A stretch of 64,000 nt of DNA, taken from positions 35,686,001-35,750,000 of the forward strand of contig CM077597.1 of the NCBI GenBank assembly GCA_039654915.1. Direction: 5' to 3'. Shown here in pieces: positions 9,464 to 21,719 of the stretch. The notes beneath the pieces are model-generated. The model did no database searches, had not been told where the DNA came from, and worked only from the letters and a program-made list of their open reading frames with translations. The stretch is from Aquilaria yunnanensis. Lineage: Eukaryota > Streptophyta > Magnoliopsida > Malvales > Thymelaeaceae. How positions within the stretch are numbered: position 1 is the first letter of the stretch; each line of letters opens with the position of its first letter. The position numbers and the translations under genes were made by a program.

Positions 9464-12400
9464 TGTCATGCCTATGACTTGTAGAGGCCATGGGCTGTAT
9501 ATAGACTATACATAGATTGTACATAAGGAGTTTGGATATGAGATGCATGTTATGAAAGAGAATAAAGGACTTAAGCAAAGCTAAGTACCGGGAGAAGTGC
9601 CTAGGCATACCCTTAGGTACACATAAGGGGCATGAGTAAGAGTGCTATTTCATAAAATCCAAAAGGTGTTGAAATTGAGTGCCAAAGTGGGCTCTAAAGT
9701 AGGGGTTTGAAATAAGGAAAATTTTGGCTAAAGAAATCCAAGAGCACCAAAATGCACCATGGGAGGGGCACTACATAGGTCACAGGCACACATTTATGTG
9801 TACCCATGTGAATAATAAAGTTTCAAGCAAAATGTCTTTATTAAAAACTATGTAGGTTTGATGCATAACTTTAAAATGAGGGTTAGAGAAATAATATAAG
9901 TGGAGAGGACTCAAAGAGCAAATGAGAAAGGTAATGTGGATTGCTAAGTGCACTAGGAGGCCTTCAGGGTGGCCTTAAGGGGTTAGTATGTTTTTGTGGA
10001 AGTTTATTGCCTTGAATGGCCAAATTAAGAGGCAAAGTGGGTGCTAAAAATGAAGCATAAATGGGGGTGAAGCAATTGACCGAATGACATAACTTCCATA
10101 GATGCCTTGTTAGGAGCCTAAGGCCAAATAGGTCAAAAAACTTGGTCACTAAGTGCACCTAGATTGGATCTCCGTCGCCGCTTGGACTTGAGACCAAATT
10201 AAGGCTATTTCTTGGTTGTTTTTTTGTAGCCTTTAAACCCAAGAATCTTAGGGAAATTTTTTTTCTATGGTCAAGAAGAGCTCCAAGAGCAAAGGAAGCA
10301 AAACCGAGCAAAGAATAGCACAGTGAATTACATAGGCTTACGGCCACATCTTGGTGATTTTGGCTAAACAAGTTGGAACAATCACCTGGTAAGGGTTCTA
10401 GGTACATTCTTCACTTGAATTATAGCTTAAAATATGAGTTTTTATGGGGAGGAGGCTGCCCTAGGTGAAGGGTTAATCCAAAGGACTTTAGTAGCTAAGT
10501 AGTGTTACCACCTCAACAAATGGGAAAATTACAGTATAAAGGCATAATGGTTATAAACCATTATAGAGCATAATTTTCACCATAGTGAATGAAATGTGAG
10601 GTATAAAGTGAATAATCTACACCTCCTTAAGAGATTACAATGGTTACTTGGTACTAAAGGAAGCCCTAGAGGATTGCTTGTTTTACAAGTAATCTATGAG
10701 TCTTATTGCAATATTTCAAGACTTGGGTACTCAATTGTACAACTCTAAAGAAGAGATTTTGGAAGGATTTCATTGGTATGCAAGAAATTTTTGGATGCCA
10801 AATTGCATAATGGAAGCAAAGGCTATTATTCGAGAACCTAAGACAACTATGTTTACAATTGTTCACAAAAATAACTTAAGGGTGGGATGATTTTTTATAA
10901 GAGTCAAAGATGGCCATTTCTAGCATTATCCCAGCCTTGTATTTTGAGGTTCTAAGGTCAAAAAGTGGGCTAAATATTAACCAAAATGTCTTTGCTTAAG
11001 GCATACTTATAGTGACCTAAGTGAAGGTTAAGGTTAAACTAATCAAGTCAAGTAAATATCTTGATTTCTTTACCTTTCCTTGGTTATTTTCGGCCTCATT
11101 AGCCAGAGTTCCTCCCTTAGCTCCTTCATAACCTTCCATAGCCACCATAGGTCAATCTCCCAAGAAATAACAAAGGAAAGCAATCGGATTCAACAGGAGA
11201 GAGAAAAACCCTAGTTTTCAGGTTTATTTAGCTTTCGTTGCTATTTCAGCTTTCACAGCTTAGGTAAGGGTTTTATCTTCATGTTTCATGGTTGTTTACT
11301 ATATTAAGATGATGATCAAGCATACATGAAGCTATGACCATGCTTGGAAGAGAGCAAAAAGCTCAAGGAACCAAGTATGGGTTAAGGGGGAGTGCATGAA
11401 CAAGGTTCAAGCCTTACTATTTTTCATGCACTAAGATGGCAGTGTTTATAGGTGTTTCTAGAGCCCAAGTTAGTACTAACTAATACCAGTTAATCTCCTA
11501 AGGCCAAGCATTAGCTTGAGGAGGGCTGCCATATTGATTACATAATGTCTATTTGTTTATGAACTAACCCTAATGTGCTTGTTGCTGCCAGCATTACATT
11601 TGTTTGTTGCTGTGTTGTTTGTACATTTGGATGGTTGTGTTTGTATATTTGTACTTAATTTTTGTGTTTTAGTGTCTTTTGATTTCATGTATTTGACTGG
11701 AGTTTGAAGATTTTATTGGTAAGCCCTTACTTAGTTTCATTCAAGAAACTTACCCCCTTTCTATCCATTTCATGTACAGCAGAAAGTTCACTTTCAAACT
11801 GACCTTTATCATTTTATTTTTTGATCTAAAATTTCAGATACATGAACTTCCATGTGTCTAGTTATGATCTGGAAAGTTTAGTGATTTTAGGAGCACATTT
11901 AGTATTTTAAGTGATGGTGCTTATTGTGTTATGTAGCAACTGTCCAGCATTCTGTTTCTGGAGTGCATTGTGTCTAAAGCTCTCCTGCAACTAGGGTGTG
12001 TGTTTTAACTGAGATAAGAACATTATGTAGTGCATGGATGCATCTACATATAATTCATGTGAAGTTTGGACAATGTATGTGAACATTTGTGGGCTGTTTT
12101 GCTATGTATGAGGATGCGAAGCACAGGCTGCCTAAGTGTGCAATATAGGCTGCTTGTTTGTAAATTTTGGTATTGGCTATGTAAAGATGCTAGCTGTAAG
12201 GGAATGTAATTCCTAGGTGTCTTGGACATGTATGGAATAGCCTTGAGTGGCTTACCCCCTGTGAATAAAGTGTTTGCATGCTTATAAAATTTTGTATGGG
12301 CAAAATGGTCATAAAGTGATCAGAATTTCAACTCTACACTCAAAGTTCTATGTCTCCCTATGTAGAATGAATCTTTGTATGAAATTTTGACCACACCTAG

Positions 12401-14010
12401 AACACATCTATAGGTTGAATTAGGATTTAGAATTTCTAATTTTGGAGCCCTGTAGTCAAAGATATGACGGTTCAAAGTTGGCTAAGTTACTGTTCATTTG
12501 GTCAGAATTTTGTAACCAACTTAAAAAATCCATAACTTGGTCCATAGGTGGGCTATTGATGTAAAAAAAAATTCCATGGTTTGATCTAAGTCTCTACTTG
12601 GTGATGGAGGAAATAAAATAGGGGGTCACATAGCTAGAATGATACAATTTATTGGAGGAAGTTTGGGTGAAGTGGCTGAAATTTTTCAACCTAGTAAGAA
12701 TGCTTAATGCGTGGAAGCCAAAACTAAGACTTGTGTTAGTGTTTTATTTCTTAGCTGCCACAGTGTTCATAAATATGAATACATGTGTTATGGTTAGACC
12801 AATATGCATGTATTTACATAGTGCTCAAGAGGGTCACCTGAGTATGTACACTAGGGGCGTTGTTCTGGTGACCTACAGGACACACCAATCTTGGGAGTTT
12901 AAATGCACAGTTTTGGCACCATAACTGGATTACCCTATAATGGGTAAAAAGTAGCGTTAGGCGCACTATGTGTAGTATGGTTGCTAGCTAGCGTATGTCA
13001 AGTGAAGCATTAAGGTTTTGTTTCAAGCTAGGCCAAGCTTGCACAAGACCTAGAGCTCTATGTAAATTAATTAACTTGGCTAAACTAAAGTGATTAGATG
13101 CTTAAATGAGTAAAAAATTCTTGTTAGGCCATAAGCTATGAAGCTAAATGTATTGTGGAGTGTGTGTTCACATGCTTTGTGGTTGGATGCATATGGTAAC
13201 TTAATTTTATGTATATCATGATTATATTATGTTTTCCAATGTTTTTTTTGTTTTCCTTGTCTTATTTTTCAGGTGCTTAGAGTAAGAACTATGTATAGAT
13301 GAATATGGCAGTCTCTTTGACATAATAGGCACTAGTTGCCAAGTTAGACCCTTGTTGAGTACCAAGTACTCACACCCAATTTCTTCACATTTTAGGAAGA
13401 GAAGTGGAAGAATAAGTGCTTTATAACTTTTTTTGAAGTACATGAATAAGCAAGTAAGGCTCAGGTATATTGGAATGTTCATAACTAAAAAAGTTCATTC
13501 TATAACCTAATGGTTTATGGATGTAGGCTATTATGGCTACCGTCGAAATAGCTACATTCATGTCTTTTTTAGTGTTTGTAAAAACTAGGAATTTTATGAG
13601 ACAGTGGTTGCCTAGATGCCAAGTAAAAATGGAAATGCATGTACGAGTGGGCATAGAAACCGTATAGGAGGCCCCTGGGTAGCCTCTAAGTGCGTATAAT
13701 GTTCATGTTGCCTAGTTAGTACAATCTTGTGCATATATTTTGGCCATGTAATCTCTATAATGCCATTTTTGAACATTTATATCTTTGTGCATAACCCTGG
13801 CATGAAAACCCAGAAGTTCATAGTGGCATGTGCATTGGTAAAACATGGAAGACTTGGAGGTTGGCCTTCTAGGACACATAGGGTAGTGATTAAGTTGGCA
13901 CATGTGTGTTGACTTTCATTTTGTGTTAAAAAGCCCAATGTTCGGTTCTATGAATGTTTTGGTGAGAAAGTTGTGTGCTTGGTTTTTAAATCTCACATGC
14001 ACATTAGTTA
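9464..14010 (+). mobile_element. 3' LTR of chromovirus A, interrupted and truncated
   Basis: 9464-10502 and 12955-14010 match successive parts of the 5' LTR (1938 to about 4016). The gap between them is a solo LTR-D. The last clear match is TTTTGGTGAGAAAGTTGTGT near 13960 and CACATGCACA near 14000; the final 500 bases of the LTR are absent. The truncation joins directly to Tat protease sequence. Confidence 0.8.
10503..12949 (+). mobile_element. Solo LTR-D, 2447 bp, TSD AGTAG
   Basis: It starts TGTTACCACC and ends TGGGTAAAA, where other copies end TGGGTAACA. AGTAG at 10498-10502 is repeated at 12950-12954, and the host LTR is co-linear with the 5' LTR once this block is removed. A single LTR with a target duplication is the product of recombination between two LTRs of a former full element. 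Small open stretches inside (such as 10696-10890) are not conserved in the other LTR-D copies, so they are not genes. Confidence 0.9.
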
Positions 14011-14065
14011 GTTTAGTTAATTCAAACTATCACCACAGTTATACCCTTTAGTAGAAAGAAGAAGA

Positions 14066-14620
14066 ATGAAGTGTGAAATTGCCTTGATGGAGTTCAGCAA
14101 TCCTCTAAATATGCTCGAGCATTGTGATGGATGCTCAGTTAAATTCCGCCAAGATGATCCTTTATTAATTACAACCCATATTGGAAATTGGGACATAAAT
14201 AGGGTCCTATACGATGGTGGCTCAAGCACTGATATCATGTTTGCTCATCTTTTGCCTTGTCTAGGAATTCTTCAAGACAAGCTCAAGTCAATGACATCCC
14301 CCACTTTTGGCATAGGTCTAGGAGAACTCCATATCCCTGGATGGATTAATCTACCCTTAATGGTAAAAGGGACATCAGTTAAACATGGATTCAAACATTT
14401 CATGTCCACCATAACCAAGTTTATAATCATTAATGTCTCTTCCTTGTACAATGCCATCCCTAGGAGGCAAGTTTGAGTAATCTCCATGTGAGGTCAGATG
14501 TGAAATACCTGATGTTGACCTTCACAGCAGCCAAAGGGGATGGCGAAATCTTCATTGACCAAACAAAAGCACGAAAGGTGTTCATCAACGCTAGAAGGTC
14601 CCCCTCCAAAATTTATAGCT
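14066..14620 (+). pseudogene. Protease region of Tat element B1
   Basis: An open frame of 136 codons (14066-14476) includes DDPLLITTHIGNWDINRVLY, then DGGSSTDIMF with the active-site Asp at 14213-14215, and later SSLYNAIPRRQV. The D-x-G-S-S form is typical of Tat retropepsins. The frame shifts just after RRQV and continues in another phase with KYLMLTFTAAKGDGEIFI near 14500-14560. B2 carries the same blocks at 49160-49385 and 54457-54690, which confirms that this is element coding sequence. Confidence 0.75.
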
Positions 14621-14779
14621 AGGATACAAAGGGACTTTAGGAAAAGGAGGATTACCTATAGAATGACAGCAAAAAGGCAAAAGAAAATTAGAAATTGAGG
14701 ATTTGGAATTAACTCTTGGCCAAAGTACTCGAGTGAAAAAAAACTTACCATAAGAGGAAAATGCAAACCTTGTAAGTTT

Positions 14780-15545
14780 CCTGCTTTCAAATAAAGACTT
14801 ATTTGCCTACTCACCGAAGGACATGCCTAGGGTAAATCCAGATATAATCCAAGATAGTTTTAAAATAAATCCTGATCCTAGGCCTATTTGGCAAAAGAAA
14901 CATAGCATTGCCCCAAAAAAAAAAGACTTCATTAATAAAGAGATTCAGGGACTCATGGAAGTAGGCATAATTTGAGAGGTAAAATACCAAGACTAGCTCA
15001 ATAATATCATCATAGAAACTAAAGAGCGAAGTAGTAAATTCCAAATGTGCATAAACTTCATAAGAGTGAACAACGCTTGTGTGAAGGATTCATATACTTT
15101 GGCTCTAGTTGATACGCTTGTAGATTCCATACTCAAATATGGTTTGTTGAGCTTCTTGGACACCTTCAATGAGAATCATCAGAGTCAGATGATCTGGTCG
15201 ATGAAGGCAAAACATCATTCTTCATCAATGAAGGAACCTTTCACTACGTTCAAATACCTTTAAGACTAAGGAACGTTGGGGCAACCTACTAGCGCCTGAT
15301 GGACAAGATGTTCAGTAGCCAAATTGAGTCAGAAATGAAAGTGTATGTGGATGACATGATCGTTAAAAGCAAGGTTTTGAATGATCATATCGGTGACTTG
15401 AGTGAAACTTTCCAAGAATTTAGAATTTGGCATCTGATTAAACTTGGAGAAATGCAAGCTCAGCATTAAGGCTAGCAAGGTCCTTAGGTTCATGGTCTCT
15501 GAATGAGGGATTGACACTAACTTTGAGAAGGTTAAAACTTGCATG
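14780..15545 (+). pseudogene. Reverse transcriptase of Tat element B1
   Basis: The frame opens with NKDLFAYSPKDMPRVNPD near 14790, followed by DFINKEIQGLMEVGII, FQMCINFIRVNNACVKD (15035-15085), SFLDTFNENHQ (15150) and MKVYVDDMIVKSKVL (about 15335-15380). The catalytic YVDD is intact. Downstream the frame breaks near 15430-15480 and again near 15545. The B2 copy at 54860-55523 aligns through the fingers and palm. The stop in GIIxEVKYQD near 14970 is a TGA. Confidence 0.8.
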
Positions 15546-15553
15546 ACGATTGA

Positions 15554-16060
15554 ATGTCAAAGACACTCAAAGACATACAAAGACTTACAGGCAAAATAAC
15601 CATAATCAATAGATTTATATTGCACTATGGGGACCAATGTCAACCCTTCCTCAAGGAGCTAACCAAGGTCGTTGAAGAAGTGTCCAATGAGGACAAGGAT
15701 AAGTGCTTATGGAATGACAAATGCAAAAAAGGCATGGAATAGCCTGAAGAAATATATGGCAAGCTTGCCTACACTTCAACAACCAAAGGAAGGAGAACCC
15801 CTCATACTCTACCTTTCTGTTAGTAAAAGAGCGGTAAGCTTGGTTTTTTTTTAAAGGAAGAAGACAGGAAGCAATGGCTATTGTACTATGTGAGTAATTC
15901 TTTACATGGCATAAAAATAGCATACCCTATCTTACCAAAGGACATTTACTCATTGGTCTTAGCTGGGAAGCAGTTGTGGCCGTATTTCACAGGTCACACT
16001 ATAATTGTTTGAAGTAGCTTACCTATAAAGGATGTCATGAGAAGGTTTGATCACTGCAAT
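15554..16060 (+). pseudogene. RT C-terminus and first RNase H of Tat element B1
   Basis: INRFILHYGDQCQPFLKEL (15610-15665) is the thumb/connection block. KKAWNSLKKYMASLPTLQQP in the next frame and LYLSVSKRAVSLVFF (15800-15850) form the start of RNase H; the acidic residue expected after the LYL block is not seen in this frame. After 15855 only scattered similarity remains, with frame changes at about 15740 and 15855. 15980-16130 contains a partial internal repeat of the phrase CAGGTCACACTATAATTGT (15990 and 16093). Confidence 0.65.
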
Positions 16061-16139
16061 TGTCTAAAGTAGCAATTGTAGCAGTATTTCATAGGTCACA
16101 CTATAATTGTGCAAATGGTGCCTAGAACTTGGATAATAT

Positions 16140-16640
16140 GACATTGTCTACGAGCCAAAAAAGGCTATAAAGATTTAGGCACTGGCAGATTTCATCATCG
16201 AACTGCCAGACTGTCTAGAAGGAAACATGGAGTCTCTTGAAGAAGGAGGCCTTCAATGGTCACTCTTTGTCAATGTGGCATCTTGTTCTGGGCACCAATA
16301 AGTAGGAATCATTCTCCATGGTCCCAAAGGAATGCAAGCCACTAAATCTATCAAATTTGGTTTTCATGAAACAAACAATATGGCTGAGTACGAGGCCTTG
16401 ATGGCAGGACTTGAACTAGCACATAAATGGGTATCAGGTCCCAATGTGCTTGCAGTGATACATAGTTGTTAGTTTGGCAATTGAAAGGAGAGTCTAAGGT
16501 CAAGTAACCAAAGCTAAAAAAATATCATGACCTCATGAACAATATCATTCAACGGTTCAAGAATGTAAAAAAAAAAGTACTTTAGAAGGAAAACATGGAA
16601 GCAGACATCTGTGCCAAATCCCCCTAACACACTAAAGTTT
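16140..16640 (+). pseudogene. Second (archaeal-type) RNase H of Tat element B1
   Basis: WSLFVNVASCSGHQ (about 16257-16298), VGIILHGPKGMQATKSIKFG, and ETNNMAEYEALMAGLELAHK (near 16370-16430) form the additional RNase H found between the first RNase H and integrase in Tat elements. The first catalytic Asp is Asn (AAT, 16272-16274), while the Glu in AEYEAL is kept. A TAG follows SGHQ. This extra domain is the best single marker that the element is Tat rather than chromovirus or Athila. Confidence 0.75.
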
Positions 16641-16649
16641 GGGATGCCC

Positions 16650-17845
16650 TGAGCATAGCTAGAATATTACTGACAGTTATCGAAGGTAGGTGGAGAGCTG
16701 CACTCAAAAAGTACCTAGTAGAAGAAGCCTCACTTGAGAACCCTTGGGAAACGGCAAAAATAAGACAAAGGTCAGGCAGATACTTCCTCCAAGGTGAGGC
16801 ATTGTATTAGAAAGGCTATTCCAATCCTTTGCAAAAATGGATCAAGGAAGACGAGGTAGAAGAAGTAATAAGGGAGGTTCATGAAGGAATTTATGGGTCC
16901 AACATCAAAACCTATGCACGTACAGGAGTCTTTCTCTGTCAAGAATACTTTGGGCCAACTAATCACAAAGGTGCCCAAACCTTGGTAATTGCTGCTACAA
17001 GTACCAGCGTCATTGTCTTATATAGTGTGTGCTCTCTGAAGTCATAACTTCGGCAAGTTATCTTTGGCCGTTCCATAGTATAGGCCACTGATCTTTTAGT
17101 GCCATTGCCTATGTCCCCTAGTTGAGTCAAGTATTGCATGGTAGCATTTGATTATTTCATGAAATGGGTCGAAGCTGAACCTTTGCCCACCATATTGGTA
17201 AAAAAAGTACAAAAGTTTGTCTAGAAAAACATCATTTCCTGGTTTGGCTGCTGAGGGTGATAGTTACTGATAATGGGACCCAAATCATAGACTAAGGTTT
17301 CTAGAAATTCATGACTGACCTCAGCATAAAATTTGACTTTGCCCTAGTAGCTCACCCGTAAAGTAACGGATAGGTCAAAGTGACCAATAGGACATTGAAA
17401 GATGGGCTAAAGAAACGGTTGGGAAAGATGAAGGTGAGATGGCCTAACAAACAGAGGTAGTCATACCTGTTAAGATTGTAAGTCCCCATATTTGAGTCCA
17501 TGTCTTTGATCAAAACCAAAACAACCTTGGTCTAAGGGTTAACGTAGACATGATCGAAGAACATAGAGAAACTGCCAAACTAAGACAAAGGCCATCCACC
17601 AGAGAGTTGCGGTTGCTGGGAATACCAAGGTCACACCTAAAGGAGTCAAGGAAGGGGACTTGGTACTTCAAACCTCCAAAGTAGAACCTTGGAAGCCCGC
17701 TCATGGCATCCTTCAGGCGAATTTGGAAGGACCATACTTCACAGCCGAAGAAGTAAAGCTGGGTGTCTTCAAGTTAGCTAGTGCCGATGGAAAAAAAGTA
17801 AAGAACATTTGGCAATTGGAATCTTTGAAAAAATACTATGTCTAG
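16650..17845 (+). pseudogene. Integrase of Tat element B1
   Basis: LQKWIKEDEVEEVIREVHEG (16825-16885) precedes the zinc region. The core shows VAFDYFMKWVEAEPLP near 17145 (first Asp), VITDNGTQI near 17265 (second Asp), and near 17365 NG-stop-VKVTNRTLKDGLKKRL, where TAG (17371-17373) replaces Gln and AAA (17377-17379) replaces the catalytic Glu codon. The C-terminus is well preserved in frame 17660-17845: GDLVLQ-type text, LEGPYFTAEEVKLGVFKL and NIWQLESLKKYYV, which ends at a natural place for this domain. Confidence 0.8.
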
Positions 17846-18237
17846 TAAGACTTAGAGAAAATTTTCATCAGAAAGGCTAAGTCAACCAATGATGTGTATG
17901 TTTCTCTTAAGGAAATGATATTTGGTACATAGGAAAAATTCTTGGCACTTGGAAAATTTCTAGCTATATATTCAATGTACTCCTCAAAGAGCACCCTAAG
18001 GGAAAAAGTGTAATGTGTAGTAAAAATCTCTAATAAAATTCAAAGAAAATGCAAGAAGAAGAATGGAAATCACAGAAGGAAGAAACATCTTTTATTGCTT
18101 AATAAATACAAGTATAAGCCACAAAGAAAAGATAGTCAAACAAAGGCTTACAACTATGCATATGCATTCTTATCTTAAGACTATTTGGGGAAACTATCTT
18201 TGGGCGTATCCTCCTTGGAAAATGACTTCTTAGGGGC

Positions 18238-20500
18238 CTATTGAGGAAGTCCTACGAACTCCCTTTTAGACCAAGTTGAAAAAGGCCTATTAGGAATGTT
18301 AAGGGCCCAAAGGAAGGACAAGTCTGTCATAGGATGGCACTGCAACATTTGATGGTGAGCAAGGCAAGAGCCATCCTGGTAAGCCTTTTTGGACATCACA
18401 TAAAACTTGGCATTCTTCTTCTTTAGATTGCCCATTTCCTTATTCTTCTTCATCTTGGACTTCATCATTTGATCCACTTCAGCCTCAAGCCATTGCTTCT
18501 CCTTCAAGACAGTAGGAGCTTGGGTAGTAAGGGACTCCTTCTTCTCTAGAAAAACCTCAGTAGTCAAGGTTTGGATAACCAGCTTTCTCCCAAATTGTAG
18601 CAGGTTATCACTAGGGCATCCATGGTCTTTGCTAGGGCCTCCTCCATTTGGGATCAAATCATGGTCTACTTCAAAAACCATGCTCAAAAGTAGCCCCTAT
18701 ACACAAACATCTACAAAACAAGGACAAAAAGATGAAGTCAAAATCCCAAAGAAGTTTCAAATTTTCACTAAGTAAAGAAGAGGGTGAAAGATCACCTTGG
18801 CTGTATGCTTAGTAATTTGGGTGGCAAGAATCTCCTCATTCGGCCACAACTCTGTCGGATATTGGAAAGTGGCATTCATCATGATGCCTCTAACCATTTG
18901 AGGCCCCATCTTTTGGCAACCCATGGAGAAAATTCCATGTCATCGGTGAATCTCTAGAATAGGTACTTTAGCACCTTGCTTGAATGGAACTTTTCAATCC
19001 CAAATTTGGCTTTTTTGCTCATGATCGGTGACCTAATCAGGCAAGACAGCCTCTTCTGCACGATCCCAATGAAGCTTGGTTACCACATCAGTCCTTAACA
19101 AATCATCTATAAAATCTAAAATTGCAAAATATCCAAAATTCGTAGGTGAAAGTTTAAGGACCGAACTTGATGGGGTGACCTCACTAACAATGTCAATGTC
19201 TTCTTTCTCAGAGTTGTTAACCTTAAGGACCTTTAAGGGGATTGCTTTTCCTTTTTCTCTTCTCCTCTGCTCAACCTTCTTTATGCTATAAACAACCAAG
19301 GTCATGCCTAAGGTATCAACCATCGGAGAAGGGTCAATAGGAATAGAGTGAATCTCAACTTCTAGTTTATCAGCCACCTCTTCGATGACTTCGGGAGGAG
19401 GTGAAGGGGGGGGCAAGAAGCATCCTTGGCTTTCTTAAAGACTAAATACGCCAAACTCTTTCCCTTTTTCCATTTTGGAGCTTTTTTATCTTTGCCTTTC
19501 TTAGTCTATTCTCCATTCTTTGCTTGATCGAAGAACATATTTTGGTGGAAATTGGCAAACTTGTCACCCATCTCTGCAAAAAGTAAAAAACATGATTGTA
19601 ATTATGAGATGGTCAAATAAAAAAAAGGAAGAAAGAAGCTTACTCTTTAAAAGAATCTAATAAGAGAGTTCCTCTCAAAGAGGCTTAACTATTGTAGACC
19701 CATTCTTGTGTATGCCCGGTTTGGGTATTTTGAGATCAATTAGGTCTTCCTTTACAACACCCAACTCCCGAAGAACCTCTTTTGCCACAAGGTTCCATCT
19801 GATAGGGAAAGGATGTGGCTTGTGTGAAGGGGTTACTTCATCCCAATTAGCCACTAATACGGGCTATCAAACTCCTCAAACTAGGATTTGAGGTATTTGG
19901 TTAAGAGCTTAAAATGTTCCACGACGTCAATCACTAGTGTCTGAGAGGTCCATTTTGTTCACAAGTTATTCCATGACTCTAGTTTTCTCTTGAAGAAAAA
20001 CTTCTTCTACCAACCATGCCAGCTATCTTTCATAGTGAAGGTAAAAGTGTACTTCTTGCTACCAGTTCCTTGAGGTAGCAAAAAGTAAAATAGCCCTTTG
20101 GAATAGGATGGAATTTATAGTATTTCATAAAGAAAATAAAATGGTAGACTATTTTAAAGACCGCACTAATGCACAGAAAAATGTTAAAATAAGAATAAGA
20201 GTTCGAGAGCTATTGATTTATGACTATTCTATGAAAATCACAAAAATCCAAAATCACCTTTAGAGGGGGATATTTGAGGCCTGCCTTTGGTTAGGATGTA
20301 AACATGATTAGCACCACATCTAGAGGACAATAGCTCAATTCACCTCATTTGGGAACCCTAACATTAACAAATGAATACAGTAAAAAATTTTTCTACAACT
20401 TCTTATCATTTTCAGAAGTAGCGCAACTGAGGTGAGCATTCAGGGAACTCTAGCTCTTCTTAGAAGACCTGACTTTGCCATTTTGATTTTCCATCATCCA
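18238..20500 (-). pseudogene. Antisense ORF (aORF) of Tat element B1
   Basis: Downstream of integrase and on the opposite strand lie long open stretches: 149 codons at 18238-18687 (coiled-coil-like, rich in Lys and Glu, KSKMKKNKEMGNLKKKNAKF), 127 codons at 19033-19416 (PPPSPPPEVIEEVADKLEVE), then NWDEVTPSHKPHPFPIRWN near 19840 and a YFLLPQGTGSKKYTFTFTMK block near 20060. A possible start reads MDDGKSKWQSQVF near 20490. Tat elements are known to carry an extra gene in this position and orientation, with resemblance to plant mobile-domain proteins; its role is not established. Stops and frame shifts break it. Confidence 0.6.
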
Positions 20501-21078
20501 TACCTTGGAATCCTATAAATTCTACTTTGGAGCAAATGAAAAATATGAAAGAACAACAACCTCGGATGAACAACCCACCTGACTCTTATAAGAATCAAAC
20601 AAATGCCACAAGCAGTTGCCAAAAATCACTATGCCAAAAAGACCGCCAAAAGAAAAGATGAGAGCAAGAGAAAAGAAAGGGAGTAAAAGACAGCAAGAAA
20701 AGTTCAAAATGAGAAGTGAGTAATCTTTGCCCAACTAAAAAATTAATATAAGCCCAAATAGGGCAAGTGAAGGATCACAACATCAAATTGTCCAAACTGA
20801 CCCTTTGCACTGAATTCACGCCTCTGTGAACGAAATGAGTAATAGGGTGACATGTGGAACCGTAACGGTTATATTGAGGCAACAAAGTGACACATTTTTC
20901 TAGTGGCAATGAGTAACAAGGCAATGCATGTCACCCCATAGGAAAATCGATGGTATGCATTTGGTAAAAGTGGGAGCTTGTTGTCCTCCAAAAAGGTTCC
21001 TTCGGGAAGTTGAAAGGACTGGTGGGAAAGCTCTGGGGATTTCCCTCAATGAGGGAAGCACCAAAAATAATAATAACA

Positions 21079-21081
21079 ATA

Positions 21082-21121
<40 letters not shown>
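21079..21121 (+). repeat. (TA)n(TG)n microsatellite
   Basis: A run of alternating TA passes into fourteen or so TG units. The short frames across it (HTHTHTHT, VCVCVCVC) are repeat artefacts. Confidence 0.95.
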
Positions 21122-21128
<7 letters not shown>

Positions 21129-21210
21129 ATAATATGTCTTGAGTATTTCACATCCACACATGAAGCTAGCCAAAGTTGTTTCTTCTACTAGCTTTTTCAA
21201 ATGGGGCATA

Positions 21211-21719
21211 TGATAGCTGAAGGGCTAGCTCCTTAACCTATCTACAAAACAACTCACTGAAATAGAAGGTGGTCTCCTTTTGTAGCAAGGTCTAAAATGG
21301 GCCATCTACAAAATAGCTCATACAAACAAAAGGTGGTCTCTTTCGGTAGGAAGGTCTAAAAAGGGTCATCTTCATGAAGGCTAGTATTCAAGTACCTTTG
21401 GACTGGGGTACCCTTGGGTAAGGAACAGTAACCACGGTGCCGAAAAAGGTGGCCTGAATGTCTAACCTTTCTTAGCTGTATCAACATATGGCACTCAGGT
21501 CCAGCAGAAAGATGCTTGTCAGCTTACCCCAGCTGGTAGGGGTAATTCCTTGGAGGGCAAGGAGCTCAGACCCATTGATCCAACCATATACATGTTTAGC
21601 TATCTTCATGTTCAGTTAAGTATCCGCCTGGCTGATCTGCCTATAAATACTCCTAGGAAGCGTGCTTGGTATAGGTAATAAGACTCAATTCCACATTTTC
21701 ACATCCTTTTTAGAAATCA
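21211..21719 (+). mobile_element. 3' LTR of Tat element B1
   Basis: It matches 1454-1937 throughout. It starts near TGATAGCTGAAGGG and ends near AGAAATCA. A TATAAATA box lies at 21642-21649. A 64-bp tandem duplication at 21241-21368 (start TCTACAAAA, shared phrase AAGGTGGTCTC) is present here but single in the other copy, so it arose after insertion. Confidence 0.65.

Larger units (their letters stand above)
1938..14010 (+). mobile_element. Ty3/gypsy chromovirus A (Tekay/Del-like), decayed
   Basis: The order is 5' LTR, PBS, gag with zinc knuckles, protease, RT, RNase H, integrase, chromodomain, PPT, 3' LTR, which is the plant chromovirus order. Both LTRs begin TGTCATGC(C/T)TATGACTTGT. They are diverged by many substitutions and indels, including a block of roughly 20 bases near 9540, so the insertion is old. 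The 3' LTR is interrupted by a solo LTR-D and ends prematurely near 14010, so the right-hand target duplication is missing. All reading frames contain stops. Confidence 0.85.
14011..21719 (+). mobile_element. Ty3/gypsy Tat-type element B1, 5' truncated
   Basis: The order is protease, RT, RNase H, a second RNase H of the archaeal type, integrase, a long antisense ORF, 3' LTR. The second RNase H and the antisense ORF mark the Tat lineage (Ogre/Retand relatives). Gag, PBS and the end of the 5' LTR are missing at the junction near 14010. The likely 5' LTR is 1454-1937, so chromovirus A inserted into B1 and a later deletion removed the joint. The interval 17846-18237 holds only non-coding sequence with AATAAAATTC-like text; 20501-21078 holds nothing I recognise. 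Confidence 0.8.

Noticed and set aside
18238..19416. Possible host gene on the reverse strand
   Set aside because: Position directly after Tat integrase and before the Tat 3' LTR, with broken frames, fits the antisense gene of the element better than a host gene.
20900..21209. Overlapping open frames on both strands with VCVCVC or HTHTHT
   Set aside because: They arise from the TG microsatellite and have no domain signature.
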